Of a stretch of 64,000 nt of DNA, positions 22,599 through 36,300 are shown piece by piece. Source of the DNA: Rhabditoides inermis (taxonomy: Eukaryota > Nematoda > Chromadorea > Rhabditida > Rhabditidae); assembly GCA_963966185.1 (NCBI GenBank), contig CAWZYM010000148.1, positions 1,807,501 to 1,871,500 of the forward strand, read 5' to 3'. Within the stretch, counting starts at the first letter, position 1, and the number at the start of each line of letters is the position of its first letter. The position numbers and the translations under genes are program-made. The notes beneath the pieces are model-generated. The model ran no database searches, was not told the origin of the DNA, and worked only from the letters and a program-made list of their open reading frames with translations.

Positions 22599-24984
22599 AT
22601 GAAAATGGAGCCCTCTAAACTCTCGCTGCAAATACCCGCCCTTGTATTGATGATATTGGGGTTCATCACCATGTGGACAGCCCTTGCGACTCCCAGCTGG
22701 CAGGTACTTACTTATTTTACTTTGTAACTTTGTATAATGTTGTAATTTATGTGAACTTCACAAACTCGCGATTTTCAGACAGTATACGCGCGCGAGCTGC
22801 GTCAGTGGGTGCAGAGTGGGCTGTGGCTCAACTGTCAGACAAGGTGAGGAAGATATTGATTGATTGATTTTCACGTTTCGTGTAGCAAGCTGACGCCGAT
22901 TACTTGTGAAATTCATTATCGTTTTTACACGGTGTGTGAAACGTGAGAACATGTACGAGAAGAAACATTAGGAAAACAACTGAGAGAGAAGAGAGGAAAA
23001 AGAGAGGGGGAAGGGAGAGAGGAAGAGAAAGAGAGAGATAGAGAGATTCTCTTCTGAAAAGTACAAGCGTAAAGTAGCTCTGTTTGGGTTCATCTCAATT
23101 CAACAAAAGCACATGCATAAAACTATTATTTCTACACTAAACAATAAACACAAACCTGCTCTCTCAAACGATATGTAGAAACGTATACTTTATCGATAAT
23201 TTATTAATAGGGGCTACATAATATATTTTCGTATTTCTTATGGAAGCTTTGTGAAAATCAATAAACAGCTATAGAACAATCGTTAAGTTTACAATGATGT
23301 TTTCAATATTTTTGAATGTATGCAAACACAAGAGCTTTTTCATATATGACTCATTTGATAAACGGGTTAATAGATATAGAATGTGAGTGATAGAATGTGT
23401 GTGTGCAATAGTATATTCATATTGGCATTTGATTGTCAATGGATTTGTGATCGTTTTGAGAGAGCAGGTTTGTGTTTATTGTTTAGTGTAGAAATAATAG
23501 TTTTATGCATGTGCTTTTGTTGAATTGAGATGAACCCAAACAGAGCTACTTTACGCTTGTACTTTTCAGAAGAGAATGAATGTCCTTTTGTTGAATTTCG
23601 AAGAAATTTTCTTCTTTTTTGATGTATTTTAAACAACAAAGATAACAACAACAAAACAACGCGCGTGAACGATACGACGCAAATCACAAACAGTGGGCAC
23701 ATTATCGCGCTCTCCCGCACACATTCCGCATCACGAACCAATGAGCGCGCGGGGGCGGGGCTAGTGAGCGGGCCTTTCAGCGAATCAGCGAACAGCTGCA
23801 CAACTGACAGACGTGCAGACCTAACCAGCGAACATACTTTTGGATATAAAACTATTGTTTCATGTTTTATTTTTGTTTATAGTTGTTCAACGGACGATTT
23901 AGAAACAAGATCTTGATATAACTCTGAAACAATTATTATTTTAATGATTTACAAGCGATTTTGGCGGCCCTCCGGGCCGAGCGTTTCTGCGCGCCGCTGG
24001 ATAGGACCCAAACGATCGGCGCTTCGCGCCGATCCTAATAGAGAGAAAGAGAGAGAGAGAAAGAGAGAGAGAGAGAAGAGAGCAGAGCTCCTCGTTTCCA
24101 GACCCTCTGGCATGTACACATGCACATACACGTTCTCGGATAGCGATTTCGACTTCTACACCTCGGCGGAAGTCGTCAACTATCGAACGCCGGCGTTCTA
24201 TCGTGAGTCTTCTGACTTCTCTCTCTCTCCCTCTCTCACTCTCTCTCTCTCTCCCTCTCTTTCCCTCTCTCCCTCTCTCTCCCTCTCTCTCCCTCTCTTT
24301 TCCTCTCTCTCTCTCTCTCCCTCTCTCTCCCTCTCTTTCCTTCTCTCTCCTTCTCCCTCCCTCCCTCCCTCGCTCTCTTTCTCTCCCTCTCTCTCACCCC
24401 TTCCTTCCAGAATGGCAGCGCACCCTTCTCCACATCTTGCTGTGCGTGCAGTTCACTGCTTTCGTAGCTCTGGTGAGTGTTTGAGGGTATACTCCTTGCT
24501 GGCAACAGACCGTATCATAAAGTGGCTTGGTACATGATCGAGTATGTTCTTTCCTCATTTGCATGTGCATTTCTTACCTCCCAGTAGAACGTCTTTCATG
24601 TCAATTTTGTGCATGGAACTGTTCTGGTTGAATACTGCTTGATTGTCTGACCGTGTCATCTCCTCCAGGTGTGTTTCTGCGTGTCCAACTCCCCCGCGGG
24701 CGAGCGATGCGCCGTCGGCGGATTCGTAGTCGCGGCAGCCATATCCGGCCAGTTTCTTTTTTTGTTTATTTGTTGTTGTTTATTATTTACTATCAACTGA
24801 TACACTTATATGGTCGAAATAGAGAAGGTTAATTTCAGCAAAATGAATAGTTAACTTTAGCGTTCGTCTCCCTCGCGTGTATGCTGGCCTTTGCCGTCTT
24901 CTCACATATGGTCGAGTATCGGTTCTATCACGTCTCCGTCAGTGGGATATATGAGGTAAGGGAGAGAGGGAGGGAGGGCGGAGA

Positions 24985-25024
<40 letters not shown>

Positions 25025-25659
25025 GAGAGAGAGTTCACCTCTCAGAAACACCGCGGCTACTCGTTCTACCTCGGCTTGACTGCCGGCCTCCTTTATCTCC
25101 TCTCACTCTGCTTCGCCGTCGTCTATGCGTTCAAGGTACTAATTTATATTCTATTTATAAAGTGTTTTGGGTTTTCTTGTCGTCAAGGCGCGTCTATTAG
25201 TTTAATTTCGCGTCCTCACATTTAGGAGGAAAGTGAAGCGTATGCAGAATAAATCCAAGTTATCAACTAGATGAAGCGCTAATTAATAGTATTTCAATGA
25301 AACAGTTTTTCTGAATAGTGTGAAACGTATGTACACGCCACGTATTACAGGTGTTTACGAAGGACCGTTTTGCCAACGCCGGAAGTCTGGGGACCATCAA
25401 TGCGTACAGGGTGAGTAATATATTTTATAAATCATTACATACATGTGTATGAGAACTGACACGAAAATAGGAAAGGGTATAGTTGTAAGGTACTGATGTA
25501 CTAAATCTGCCAACTTAATTTATCTAAAGTCCCATTCAGCCTCCGGAAGACTTCTTCGCGCCTCCGGGCAGGGATTCGCGACAAATGAACTATCGCTATA
25601 GCGAGGACAGCTTCGCTATGCGGGACCTCCCTGACGTTCCACACAAGTATAGGAGATAG
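22599..25659 (+). CDS. claudin-like four-helix protein 1 (258 aa)
   Basis: Exons 22599..22703, 22779..22843, 24102..24202, 24411..24472, 24669..24747, 24861..24955, 25046..25135, 25351..25410, 25540..25659. Helix 1 is IPALVLMILGFITMWTALAT; the first loop has the claudin signature W..SGLW, two residues, Cys, nine residues, Cys (SGLWLNC, then YTC). Helices 2-4: LLHILLCVQFTAFVAL, GFVVAAAISAFVSLACMLAF, FYLGLTAGLLYLLSLCFAVV. The cytosolic tail (PPEDFFAPPGRD onward, ending HKYRR) is polar. Claudin-superfamily proteins in nematodes serve junctions or ion-channel regulation. Intron 5 must use a GC donor (24748). Intron 2 holds mobile element B. Paralogue follows at 26699. Confidence 0.82.
23046..24038 (+). 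mobile_element. palindrome/hairpin/CTAA element, copy B
   Basis: Perfect 123-bp arms 23046..23168 and 23455..23577 around a 286-bp spacer, then GAATGTCCTTTTGTTGAATT and the rest of the conserved block, a CCAATGAGCGC box near 23740, and a terminal hairpin at 24014-24034 (8-bp perfect stem, CTTCG loop) followed by CTAA and T. Lies in intron 2 of claudin-like gene 1. No coding capacity. Confidence 0.78.
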
Positions 25660-26186
25660 TCCTTTTCTTTCTTCCTCTCTCTCTCCCTCTCTCTCTTTCT
25701 TTTTCTCTACTTCTGTAGCTCGCCTACAGTATCCCAACAAACTGACCGACCGACCTCAGAAACCTTGTAATATTTCGTAATAAGCGTTTCACACGGGGCT
25801 TCATCGCATTTTTTACTCTTTCACCTTTTTGCCTGCTCATCAGATTTGTGTTTCGAGATTATATTTGTACATAACGGTGCTTGCATAAATTTTGTTTACC
25901 TTTACCTGTTTGTAAATGTTTTGAAGCAATCTATTCGTTTTAACGATACTCATACCTTGATTTCTTCTGATTTCCGTTTGAAACTGGTTGTCTGACGGTC
26001 TGACCTCTGTCGGCTAATAAAGACTACACACTTTCCGCAGCCGCCGATTTTATCGCATTCTTGAAACGTGTTGATTCAACTCGCTGCGATCGATCGACGC
26101 TGCCGAACCCTCTTTATGGTCTCTATTTTTCTCAGCGGGTGGCACTACTGATCTACCGGTGAGATCAACTGGTAGATCAGATAGTG

Positions 26187-26235
<49 letters not shown>

Positions 26236-26698
26236 GGCGGTGATCGCGCAACGTGATATCCATCGATCTCGACAGGGTCACGCGAGGTTCGTAGGTGTTA
26301 GTATAATCCAAATCCTCTTGTTGGTGACAGACTATCTCACCTTTTTTCCCCTTTCTCTACCCTCTCTCTCTCTCTCCTACTCTCTTCCTCTCTCCCTCTC
26401 TCTATCCAATTAGATGACGTCACGTGTGTCACTTTACCTCTCCTCACCTGAGAGTGACATTGACCGCGTTTCGATCGATTTGCATGCGCGCCGTACCTCA
26501 ATGGATCAGTGAGAGCGAGTGAGAGTGAAAGGAGACCGTTTATCCTTTGGGATTTCGGATTTGGCTAAGACCCGTTGCGCCTTGCTATTATTATGCTATG
26601 CATTCCAGAATCGCGCACTTGATCATTGATTGTCCGCAAATCGCACTGTGTTTGATCACTATTACCAATGACGTCATCTTAATTAGCATATTGCAGGT
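25660..26698. other. spacer between claudin-like genes
   Basis: Contains a (GA)n tract at 26190-26231 and TTGCAG ending at 26696 just before the next ATG (probable trans-splice acceptor). AATAAA at 26017 may end the upstream gene. Confidence 0.4.
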
Positions 26699-27805
26699 AT
26701 GGTGCTGGACTGGCCGACTCGGTTGGGCAAGGCGCGGCTGAGTGCACTGGCTATGGTGGCCATCTCCAACTTCCTCACATTCGTCGCTATCATCACACCC
26801 GCGTGGCAGGTTTCGTCTTTGTAACTGCTATTCTGTTCTCTCGTTGTATTTGTTTCCTCGATGACTCTTTACTGTTAGGTTTCGTTTATTGACTATTCAT
26901 GTTGTCTCACACAAAGCAACTTGCAGTATTGGCCCAGTTCGGAATGTCTTATGTTCATCGAGTGAAACGTATGTGTGTTGGAAGTATGGAATTGTAACTG
27001 TTGTGATATTCTTATCGAATCTTAATTCTTGAATGGATGGTTACATTTCTATTGCCACAGTAGTACCAAGAGTCTGTATGTTCACTGCTTGAAACGTAAC
27101 ATATGTACTATTTTAGGTAGCAGAAGATCTGGATATGAATCGGTACCACCAGTCGGGGCTCTGGATGTATTGTCCAGGTAAGGAGGAGAGAGAGGGAGGG
27201 AGATAGAGAAAGAGAGATAGAGAGAGGGGAGAGAGAGAAAGAGAGAGGGAGGGAGGGAGAGAAGAGAGAGAGAGAGAGAGACAGAGAGAGAGAGAGAGTA
27301 CTCTTTCCAGGCGCGAGTCAGTGCTGGTACATCTTCTCCGATAACCTCATCAACTACTATGAGAGGGTCAGTGTTTGTTTGTTTATTTATTTGTTTATTT
27401 GCTTGTTTGTTTACTTGTTTACATGGCAATGTTACAGGTTGACGTCTGCCGTTTTCTTCTCATTGGCGACTGCCGGAAAAAGCTGCTGAGAACGCCGTAC
27501 TTCTTCGGTACGTTTTTATTTTCGCATCTCTCGCAACGCCTTTCAAACTTCCAAACATGGAAGATACACACCACAGCATTAGGGACTGACAGTTTTTGTA
27601 CCATTCACATAAGATGTACGTAAGATGTACGAAACCTAAGACATGTACGAAACCTAAAACAACAAGATGTACGAAACCTAAAAATACATAAGATGTACGA
27701 AACCATTTTTAGGCTGGCACTACGCGGTCCTTATTCTCACCTCCCTCTCCCTCTCTGCTGGCACACTCGCCATTGCAACTGGGGTGGTGGGGTACTGGAA
27801 GGTGC

Positions 27806-27844
<39 letters not shown>

Positions 27845-28931
27845 CCTCCCTCCCTCTCCTCTCCCTCACCCCCTATTTCAGCGCTCCAAGATCCGTCTCT
27901 CCACCATCCTCTTCGACGTGTTTTGCTTCATCGCGTGTGAGTACAGTAATCTACCGTATCCTCGCACTTACCGTAACCTACCGTACTCCAGTCCTCCTCC
28001 TCGGCATCGCTCTGGCAGTGTTCATGATCAACGCAGAGATGCTCGAGTCGCGATATCTCATAGGAGTCAAGAACACGTTCGAGGTACGGTATACTGCATG
28101 GAATTACTGTATGCTCAAATGTCGTGTTGCAGAAGGAATACGGCTACTCGTTCTTCCTTGCCTGTCTGTCGATGCTGCTGCTCATCTTCGCCTGTCTAGC
28201 AGCCATCATGTGGACCACGTTCGTGTTCTTCCAAGTGAGTAACTCTCTTTCCAAGTGGGTGTGAATAGAGAGGAGGAGTGGGATGACTCTTGCACGTTTC
28301 CTCCACTCTGGTCGGTGTGAGAGTAATCGTTTTCGATCTTCCCCGTTTGCAGCGTGTTCGCCTCGTTTCCCTAATCTACTCCACACAATGTTTACAGGGC
28401 GCTGGCCTGGACGACTCCGACTCCGTAGAGGAGAAGTATCGACAGGGCACGAGGATGGGCTACTACGCGGCCGAGAAGGTAGCACATATTCAATTATTGT
28501 CTACTATAAAGACGCACCTTCCAGGTGCCGCAGACGTCGACGCTGGACTCTCGTATCCAGTCGATTCCTCTGGACGACCGCTTCTCTCGCAGTGTCACGC
28601 CCATGTCCCTTCTGCCCCCGCAGTGGGGCCATGGGCAGTCTGCCAGCCATGCGCCCAGTGTCGCGCCCAGCGAGGCCGCGGAGAGGATGGGCACGTGGGT
28701 CGCTTATCATTGCTTTGATTTTCGTATAACTCGTGCCTCATTCAATTGTGAAAAGTATGTGTGGCCTATACACATATTGAGTGTCAGCGTGTCAGCCGTT
28801 AGCGGAATTAGCAGAACAATGTGCTGGGCGTAAATAAGGTTGAACGAAACCTACGTTTCAGGTACATTCCACCAGCGCACGCGAGGGACGGCTCGTTCAC
28901 ACCTACTACCAGACATTTCCTCAGCTACTGA
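26699..28931 (+). CDS. claudin-like four-helix protein 2 (318 aa)
   Basis: Exons 26699..26809, 27117..27177, 27311..27366, 27438..27507, 27713..27801, 27882..27936, 27992..28083, 28133..28234, 28398..28478, 28525..28694, 28862..28931. Helix 1 is LAMVAISNFLTFVAIITPAW; loop 1 has HQSGLWMYC followed by a second Cys five residues on. Helices 2-4: YAVLILTSLSLSAGTLAIAT, ILFDVFCFIAFLLLGIALAV, FFLACLSMLLLIFACLAAIM. The 100-residue cytosolic tail is Ser/Pro-rich with possible phosphorylation sites and a C-terminal TPTTRHFLSY. Same layout as the upstream gene (W before the first intron, GLW in exon 2), so a tandem paralogue that has diverged greatly. Confidence 0.82.
27611..27706 (+). repeat. minisatellite of GATGTACGAAACCTAA-like units
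   Basis: Four imperfect units of 16-25 bp inside intron 4 of claudin-like gene 2. Confidence 0.8.
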
Positions 28932-29300
28932 AAGAAGTCTAATCCAAGAAACGGTACAAAGCTACAAGTACGCATTTTGTGACTCTTGCATTTCTCACCA
29001 CTGCCTCCTTTCCTGGCACCAATGTTCCCTCAACGCCACAGTTTTACGTTGAATACTTAAACATTTTGAAAGAGAAGAATATTGATAATTGATCGCTAGA
29101 GTGTACATATATGATTATGATTTTGATTATAAAATGTTTATCACATATGTATGGTGTACATATAATGTTTGAGCGTTCGTTAGTTATACATTATGTACAA
29201 TAGAACAGGGCAAAGGGGAAATGTGGAAGGAAATGTGCGTTACACGTATGGCGTTAGTACATTGCGTAGAAAATAATCAGAAAGACGAATGGTAAATCAA
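28932..29300. other. convergent 3' spacer
   Basis: AT-rich region between the convergent claudin-like and Gln-rich genes. It should hold both 3' UTRs; no clear AATAAA chosen. Confidence 0.4.
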
Positions 29301-31420
29301 TCAACCGAAATATGGTTGCTGGAAGAAGAACTGCTGCTGTGGTTGTTGCTGGAGGTACCTTTGATCGAATCCATACGGACTATTGTTATAGTAAGGGGGC
29401 GTGGCTTGAGTGGGCGGGGCGGGGCGCTCAGGGTCGGCGTTCGCCACCAACCCACCGTCCGCCTGGATGCCCTCGGGCAGAATCACCACCTAAATCACGT
29501 CACTCAATCGTAAATTCCAAAGTTTCGAATTTTCGCAAGCTAAACTATAACTATAATCACACCAAAACTATAATCACACCAAAACTATAATCACACAACC
29601 AAAACAAACTGCTAAGTTACCGAACACAAAATTTTGGGAATAACATAATGAAGCACGGCACGCCAAACCTCTCTGTGTTAGTTGGCGATGAGATAACGCG
29701 TGGGTCTCACAGGCGCGGGCGTGGTGAGTGCATGGGTGCGCGCCGTGCGAGTCGGGAAGCGGCGGCGGGGGGAGGCAGTGGCAGCCACTGCTGGAACTAC
29801 CACGGGCTGGCGCCACTGGGCGGAGACGTCGCGCCGGGTCGGACCGGACTGCGCGGCAGACACCTCAGCCACGTATACACCCTGCTGCGTCTGACGGACC
29901 ACCGGGGGAGTCTAAAAGCGTGGTAAGGTAAAGGTCTGCGAAGGAAGTCGAAGAAAGATTTGGATTTCCAACGACAGCTCTCGCCTATTTTTGCGTGTGT
30001 GCGAGTCCTGCCGGTTAGGAAATTAGGAAGGGCTACCGTAACCCTTACCGTATCTACCGTATACCTATTCGTACCTGTCTGGCGCGTTTCGCGGTGATCG
30101 CGTTGCTCATCGCGGCCGTGTTCTGAAACATTTTACTATCTTATCAGAGGAGATATTGTTGAATGCGGTAGATTCAGTCTTTCAAGTGATTTGTGAAACG
30201 TAGAGTTGTTGGTGAAACTCAAACGAAAGAACGAATTGCTAGACAAACAACAGCCACTGCCTTATGCAATCTCTGAAACGTAACGCAACCAACCCCAGCG
30301 TACCTGGTTGATATAAGCTAGGTTGGGGTTGGTAGGCGAGGGAACCGGCGGGCGGTATTGCTGCTGAGCGACCTGAACGACAAGATTGGTTTGTACAAGT
30401 CGGTATCTTCTATGATTCTCGAAGACTCCACATTGTTAATACGAATCGAGGATTCGAGATACTTTCGATCAAGGTTGTCAAATTTCAAATAAACTGTCTC
30501 TTACCTGCGCCGGAACCTGTTGTTGCTGGGCCATCTGGTTGAGCACTCTGTAAATGGTTTTTAAACATGCAAAATATCAATATAAATTTGATATTCAAAA
30601 AAATCTAAATCTCTCACTGCTGCTGCTGTCGGGGCGAAGGGGCGTTGAGCAGTCTGAAAAATTAAATTGTAACTTTTTTGAAATACTAATTTTAAATTAA
30701 ACTTACTGCTGCTGAGCCACGGGCTGCGGCTGAGCCTGTTGTTGCTGAAAAAATCAATCTTCAAAGTCGATAAATCAATAATTCAATACCCTGAGCTGTG
30801 CCTGGAGGTACTGGTGCTGGCGGTAGAAAAAGTCGCTCTGTGCGCGCTGCTCGGGCGTCATCTGGGTGGTTCCCTGGGCTTGGGCCTGGGCCTGGGCCGC
30901 TTGAGCACGGGCCTGGGCCTGGGCCTGAGCTTGGGCCTGAGCCTGAGCAGCCTGGGCTTGGGCAGCGGCCTGGGCTTGGGCCTGGGCCTGGGCCTGGGCT
31001 TGCGCTTGCGCTTGGGCAGCGGCCTGTTGTTGCTGATAGTACTGCTGTTGTTGGACAGTGCGCTGCTGCTGCTGAAACGGGATTCCTCGTGAAATAGATG
31101 AGCAATTTTGAATCTCACTATCAGCAGCTGATGGCTGCGACAAGAAACAGAAGTAGAGATGGAGGGAAGCGGAGAGAGAGGGGGAGAGAAGGGGAGAGTG
31201 AGGGAGAGAGGGGAGAGAGGGAGAGAGAAGGGGAGAGTGAGGGAGAGAGGGGAGAGAGGGGGAGAGAAGGGGAGAGTGAGGGAGAGAGGGGAAAGAGGGG
31301 GAGAGAGCTGCTCGCCTGGTAGTAGTACTGCTGCTGGGTCAGCGGCTGGGGCTGCTGCACGTGGTAGTTAGGGAGCTGCTGCACAACCTGGAAGTACTTT
31401 CTCTCTTCCTTTCTCTCTCC

Positions 31421-31451
<31 letters not shown>

Positions 31452-33070
31452 CCCTCTCTCCCCTCCCTCTCTCTCTCTCTCTCTTCCTCCCTCTCCGCCT
31501 CTCTCTCCCTCCCTCTCCCCCCCCCCTCTCTCCCCTCCCTCTCTCTCTCTCTTCCTCCCTCTCCGCCTCTCTCTCCCTCCCTCTCTCCTACCTGTTGCGG
31601 CCTGTACTGCTGCTGATAGGCGGGGTTCACCTGAAAAAGTGCATTGTGTACTTTTTGAACCAAGAATTTTTCAAAGGAACGAAATAAAAAGATTCAAGAT
31701 GACAAAGAAAGCACAATCCCAAGCCCAGTCCCAAGCCCAAGTACCTGCGGCTGCTGCACGTTGTGGTAGTAGGTCTGGCCCTGCCAATACTGCTGCTGAG
31801 GCTGAGGCTGCTGCACCTACAACACCAACAACTTACCACTGCAGTGCACAAATGAATGACTACTGTATGCGTGTGCGAGTGCTCACCTGCTGCACCTGTA
31901 CGCTCTGCTGCCCTCCCTGTGTGAGTGGCTGTACTGGATGGGGCGGCTGCTTCTGCTGGAGGCGAGCGGGCGCCGCGGGGGAAGGGGGGATGGCCGACTG
32001 GAATGCACGTCTCACAAACGTACGTCTCACAAACACAGGGGATGGCGTCCTACACTGAGTGAATGGAGCCAACAACGAACATCACCAAGAAACATGTCAG
32101 TTGAAGGCGTCGTAATGAAACAGTGGGAAAGTTCTATGACAGAACCGAATTCATGTATCTATAAGTAACAGTCTGGAATCTGAAGGATGGTTTTCCCCTC
32201 TCCTCACCTTGTCTCCACTCGGCGCGGGCATGATCTCTCGCTGCAGTCGATTCGCCGCCAGAGGGTCCGGCAGCTGAAACGCCATTCGTTTCTCCTTATT
32301 ATTACCATAGTGCTTATTACTCTCGAAATCAATTACCCCTTGCATCGGATACGAAAATTACCATAATTCATATATCAAAGCCATACGTTTCAATCATGTT
32401 GCTTATTATCAGACTGTTATAGCTTGCAATAACCGCCGCCAAAGGCCATCGGAAACGAAAAATAACATATTTCATGAATCAAAGCCATACGTTTCAGTCG
32501 TAGTGCTTATTGTCAAACAATAATAACTTTTTAATAATCCTTTGCATCGGGTACGAAAATCACTTTAATTCATAAATCAGTGACATACGTTTCAATCATG
32601 GTGCTTATTATCTAATCGTAATAGCTTGCAATGGACGTTCGAATAACACAGTACTCCACTCATGAATCAACAACCAATAAATATACCTGTTGGTTCTCGT
32701 TGATCTTGCGGGTGGCGTCTATGATGCGCTGACGCACCTGAAAATAAGGAATAATAAATAATAAAGTGTTCGCGAAAATGTATGCGAAGCCATTCAAAAC
32801 AATGTGGTTGGCTCTGTCCTGACAACGGTGACTATATGAAAATTGAAATGTCCAAGAAATACAACTGACAGAACAATAAGATAGGTCATTTGCAAAGTGA
32901 GGTATTGATTTATTGATTTTTATGAATTGATACCTTCATTTTCTCAGGCGAGATGTTCTGCACTCCGCTGTTGAAGTCGATCGGGGTGGGCGCTTCGGAA
33001 CGGTCGTTGCCCGCCACCTAGAGAGAGACTCTTTCTCTCCCTCTCTCTCCCTCCCTCTCACTCTCTCTTA

Positions 33071-33117
<47 letters not shown>

Positions 33118-33347
33118 CCTCTTTCTCTCTCTCTCTCTCTCCTCCCATCTCTCTTTCTCGTTTACTCGATAAAAAAACAATTTTGAATAGATTCGATACA
33201 GAATACCGTATGCCCCGTACAGTACCGTACCTGCACTACGATCTCCTCGATCTCCTCGGGCTTCAGTCCGCTCTTTTGCAGGGCGGCGATCAGACGGGAG
33301 AGGTTGGGGACGCGCTTCGCCTTGGGCTAGAGAGAGGTTGGATGAGA

Positions 33348-33396
<49 letters not shown>

Positions 33397-36300
33397 CCTT
33401 ACCTTTTCGTCAGTGGAGGCGGCAGTGGGCGGGGGAGTCGATCGACGGAGGTTGTTGCGCGCGGCAGAGGCGAGCTGAACAGAAACCCCCATCATCTCAT
33501 GCATCAGATGCGCAGTGTCTTTACGCTTCCTAGCTTCCCTACTCCCATGGATATATCTCTCATGGTTGCATTGGTTCCCGTATACTCGATGTTCATTTGT
33601 TCATGTCATCACGATCACAATCACATCAATCGCACACATCACCTCTCAGTCAATATGATTATGACCCCCCCCCCCCCCCACCAGACTCTCGTCGTCGTCC
33701 TTCTTCGGCCTGGTCGAGAACTCCACCCGACTGCCCTCCGTCTCCTGAAATCAAAGGATTCGTCAGTCTCTCCAAAACTGTCTTCGCTGTTTCCTTCCAA
33801 ACGTGACTTTGAAGTTGAACTAGTTTTTCAAATTTGCTTTTCGAAAAGCGATATCGATTTCCCACCTTCTCTACATGCTCGAAGTAGTCGCTCGACTCTG
33901 GCAGCTCGATGCGGATCATCTTCTGCAAACGTACCGTATACCTCTCCCGCTACTACCGTACCCGCTTCCGATCTACCGTACCTTGGGCGTCTCGGTGCTC
34001 GCGTGCATCGCGTCGATCACCACGTTCTTCTCCAGCTCCGCGGCCTGCAAGTTAACGTGTTTTGTGTTTTGTTCGTTCAATCCATATTTGAAATGGCGCT
34101 GTATTTGAAACGTTGCCTTGACCACATCCGCATCACTTCAAGCTTGCCCCAAGAATCGGATAACGCGACAAGTGAGATCACTTTCCCGCAGTCATCGCAT
34201 GCACATGCGACAAAATCGAAATGCCGAACACTCGGTGTTCTCACTGATTCAGTGTGAAGTGAAATGGAATGGAAGTCGCAAATGCTTTGACGCGAACCCC
34301 CTCTGTAGTGCACTTGGCAATGCACGTGTCTGTCTTGCCAATCGCCGCTGCCGCCGCAGAGAAAAAGAAAACATGTTCTCCCCGCCACCGCGTCTATAGA
34401 TCACTCTGGACACATGGGATGTGCAAGGACAAATATGCAAAACACGCAAAGACCGGAAGCCTGCCAAGGTGTGCCGAGATCGGCGACGATAACATGATGG
34501 ATTGATGGATGGTGTGGTGTTCAAACATCACTCTAACAAACCAGGAAACAAATTATTCAATAAATCAATAGCCTTACCCCAGTCTCTTCGGGCGGGAAGA
34601 GGGTGACCTCCTCCGGGCCCTCCTCCGTCCACGGAGCGAGGGTGGGCGCGGGAGTCGTCTAGAGTACGGTACATTGAATCATACTGTACTTTGTAAAATG
34701 ATACCTTGGCAGTGACGGATATCTCCTCGACCTTGTCCTCGTAGTCCGAGTCCTTGGTGTTGATTCTGAAGGAAGAGAGTAAGGGGGAGAGAGGGGGGGG
34801 GCGGAGGGGAAACTGAGAGAGACTGACTTGACGAGCTCCTCCTTCTTGCTCTTGAGCACAGCAGCCGAGGTGGTCGCCTCCAGGTCGCTGTCCTCGTTGT
34901 TGTAGTCCTCCACGTTCGGCGCCGGGAAAGACGTGCCGAACTCGCCTGCATCGATTTATCGATTTATCGAATGATTTATTGATTTATACCCTGTGCGTTA
35001 CCATGTTTTCTTCTTATGAAAAAAACAAAACGTTATGACTCTCACCTGTTGCGAGTCCCTGTCCTCCGCTGGTGGCCCCTCCTGCTCCTCCTCCTCCTCC
35101 TCCTCCCCCCAATCCTCCGCTGTTTCCCCCCAGTCCCCCGAGTCCCATCATACCGCCCAGACCGTTCCCACCCAGGCCTAAACGAATCATGTGGTCAGTG
35201 TCTCCAAAAACAGTTGCGAAAAAAGTTTCGTAGAGATAGCAGCTATGTCAGCGTACCTCCCATTCCCTGTCCGAGTGCTCCGAGTGCTCCGAGTCCGCCC
35301 GGCCGCATCCCACCCAGAGCCCCGAGACCGCCGCCCCCGCCGGCACCAGGCTGGAATACGTTTCACATCAATAACAAGAAGGCGTTCATTGCAGAGATAT
35401 GCAACCTATTCAGTTTGTGCCATACTTCCTTTGAAAAGCAAATTAACAATGAAAGGCAAAACTTATTCTGACAATGAGCTGAATTGCGGAAAACATCGGA
35501 AATGCAGAGTTGCAAGGTAATGCAATACGTTTCACATCAACAACAAGAATACGGTATGCACAATGAAATGTAATTTGATGCCGAAATGAATTACAATACC
35601 ACCCTATGCCCTATCTCGCAGAAACTGGAAGGTCCCGAATGCGCAAGAGATAAGCAATACGTTTCACATCAACAACAAGAAGGCGTTCTGTGCAAACACA
35701 TTCAATATAGGAACCACAACGTGGGATGCAGAGAGCCCGGCGAAATCATGTAACATTTTTTCACTGGACGCATGATGTGCTTTAATTAACATAGAACGAT
35801 TCGCCCTTTCGCGCTGATTCCAACGGTATTTTATTTATGGGATCATGTACTCTGTAAAGTAGTGAAAAACGACAAAGAGTGATATGATGACGTCATATTT
35901 CTTTGATCTAGCCGCCATTGCCCAAAATGAATAATGAAAAGTGATGTCATAAGAAACGCATTTCATCAAGTACTGATTGATTACAATCACACAAAGCGTA
36001 GCGCTACTATTATAAACGATTAAATTCATAATTTAACTAATGATGACGTCATCATTGCTTTGATCTAGCCGCCCTCTGTTGCACTTTCCCTATGTAGCGC
36101 CCGCTCAGGTGCGCGCGCGCCGCGTGGAACTAGAGCGCAATGTAAATGAAGAACCCTATGAACATTATATATTTTTGAAATCAGCTCAAAACGAACTACA
36201 TTATTGAATTATTTGCTATACCATATGTCAACATCTGAAAATCTCATTGTGGTCTCTACATTCAATAGAGTCTATACTATATTTGTGTGCGTGATTGATT

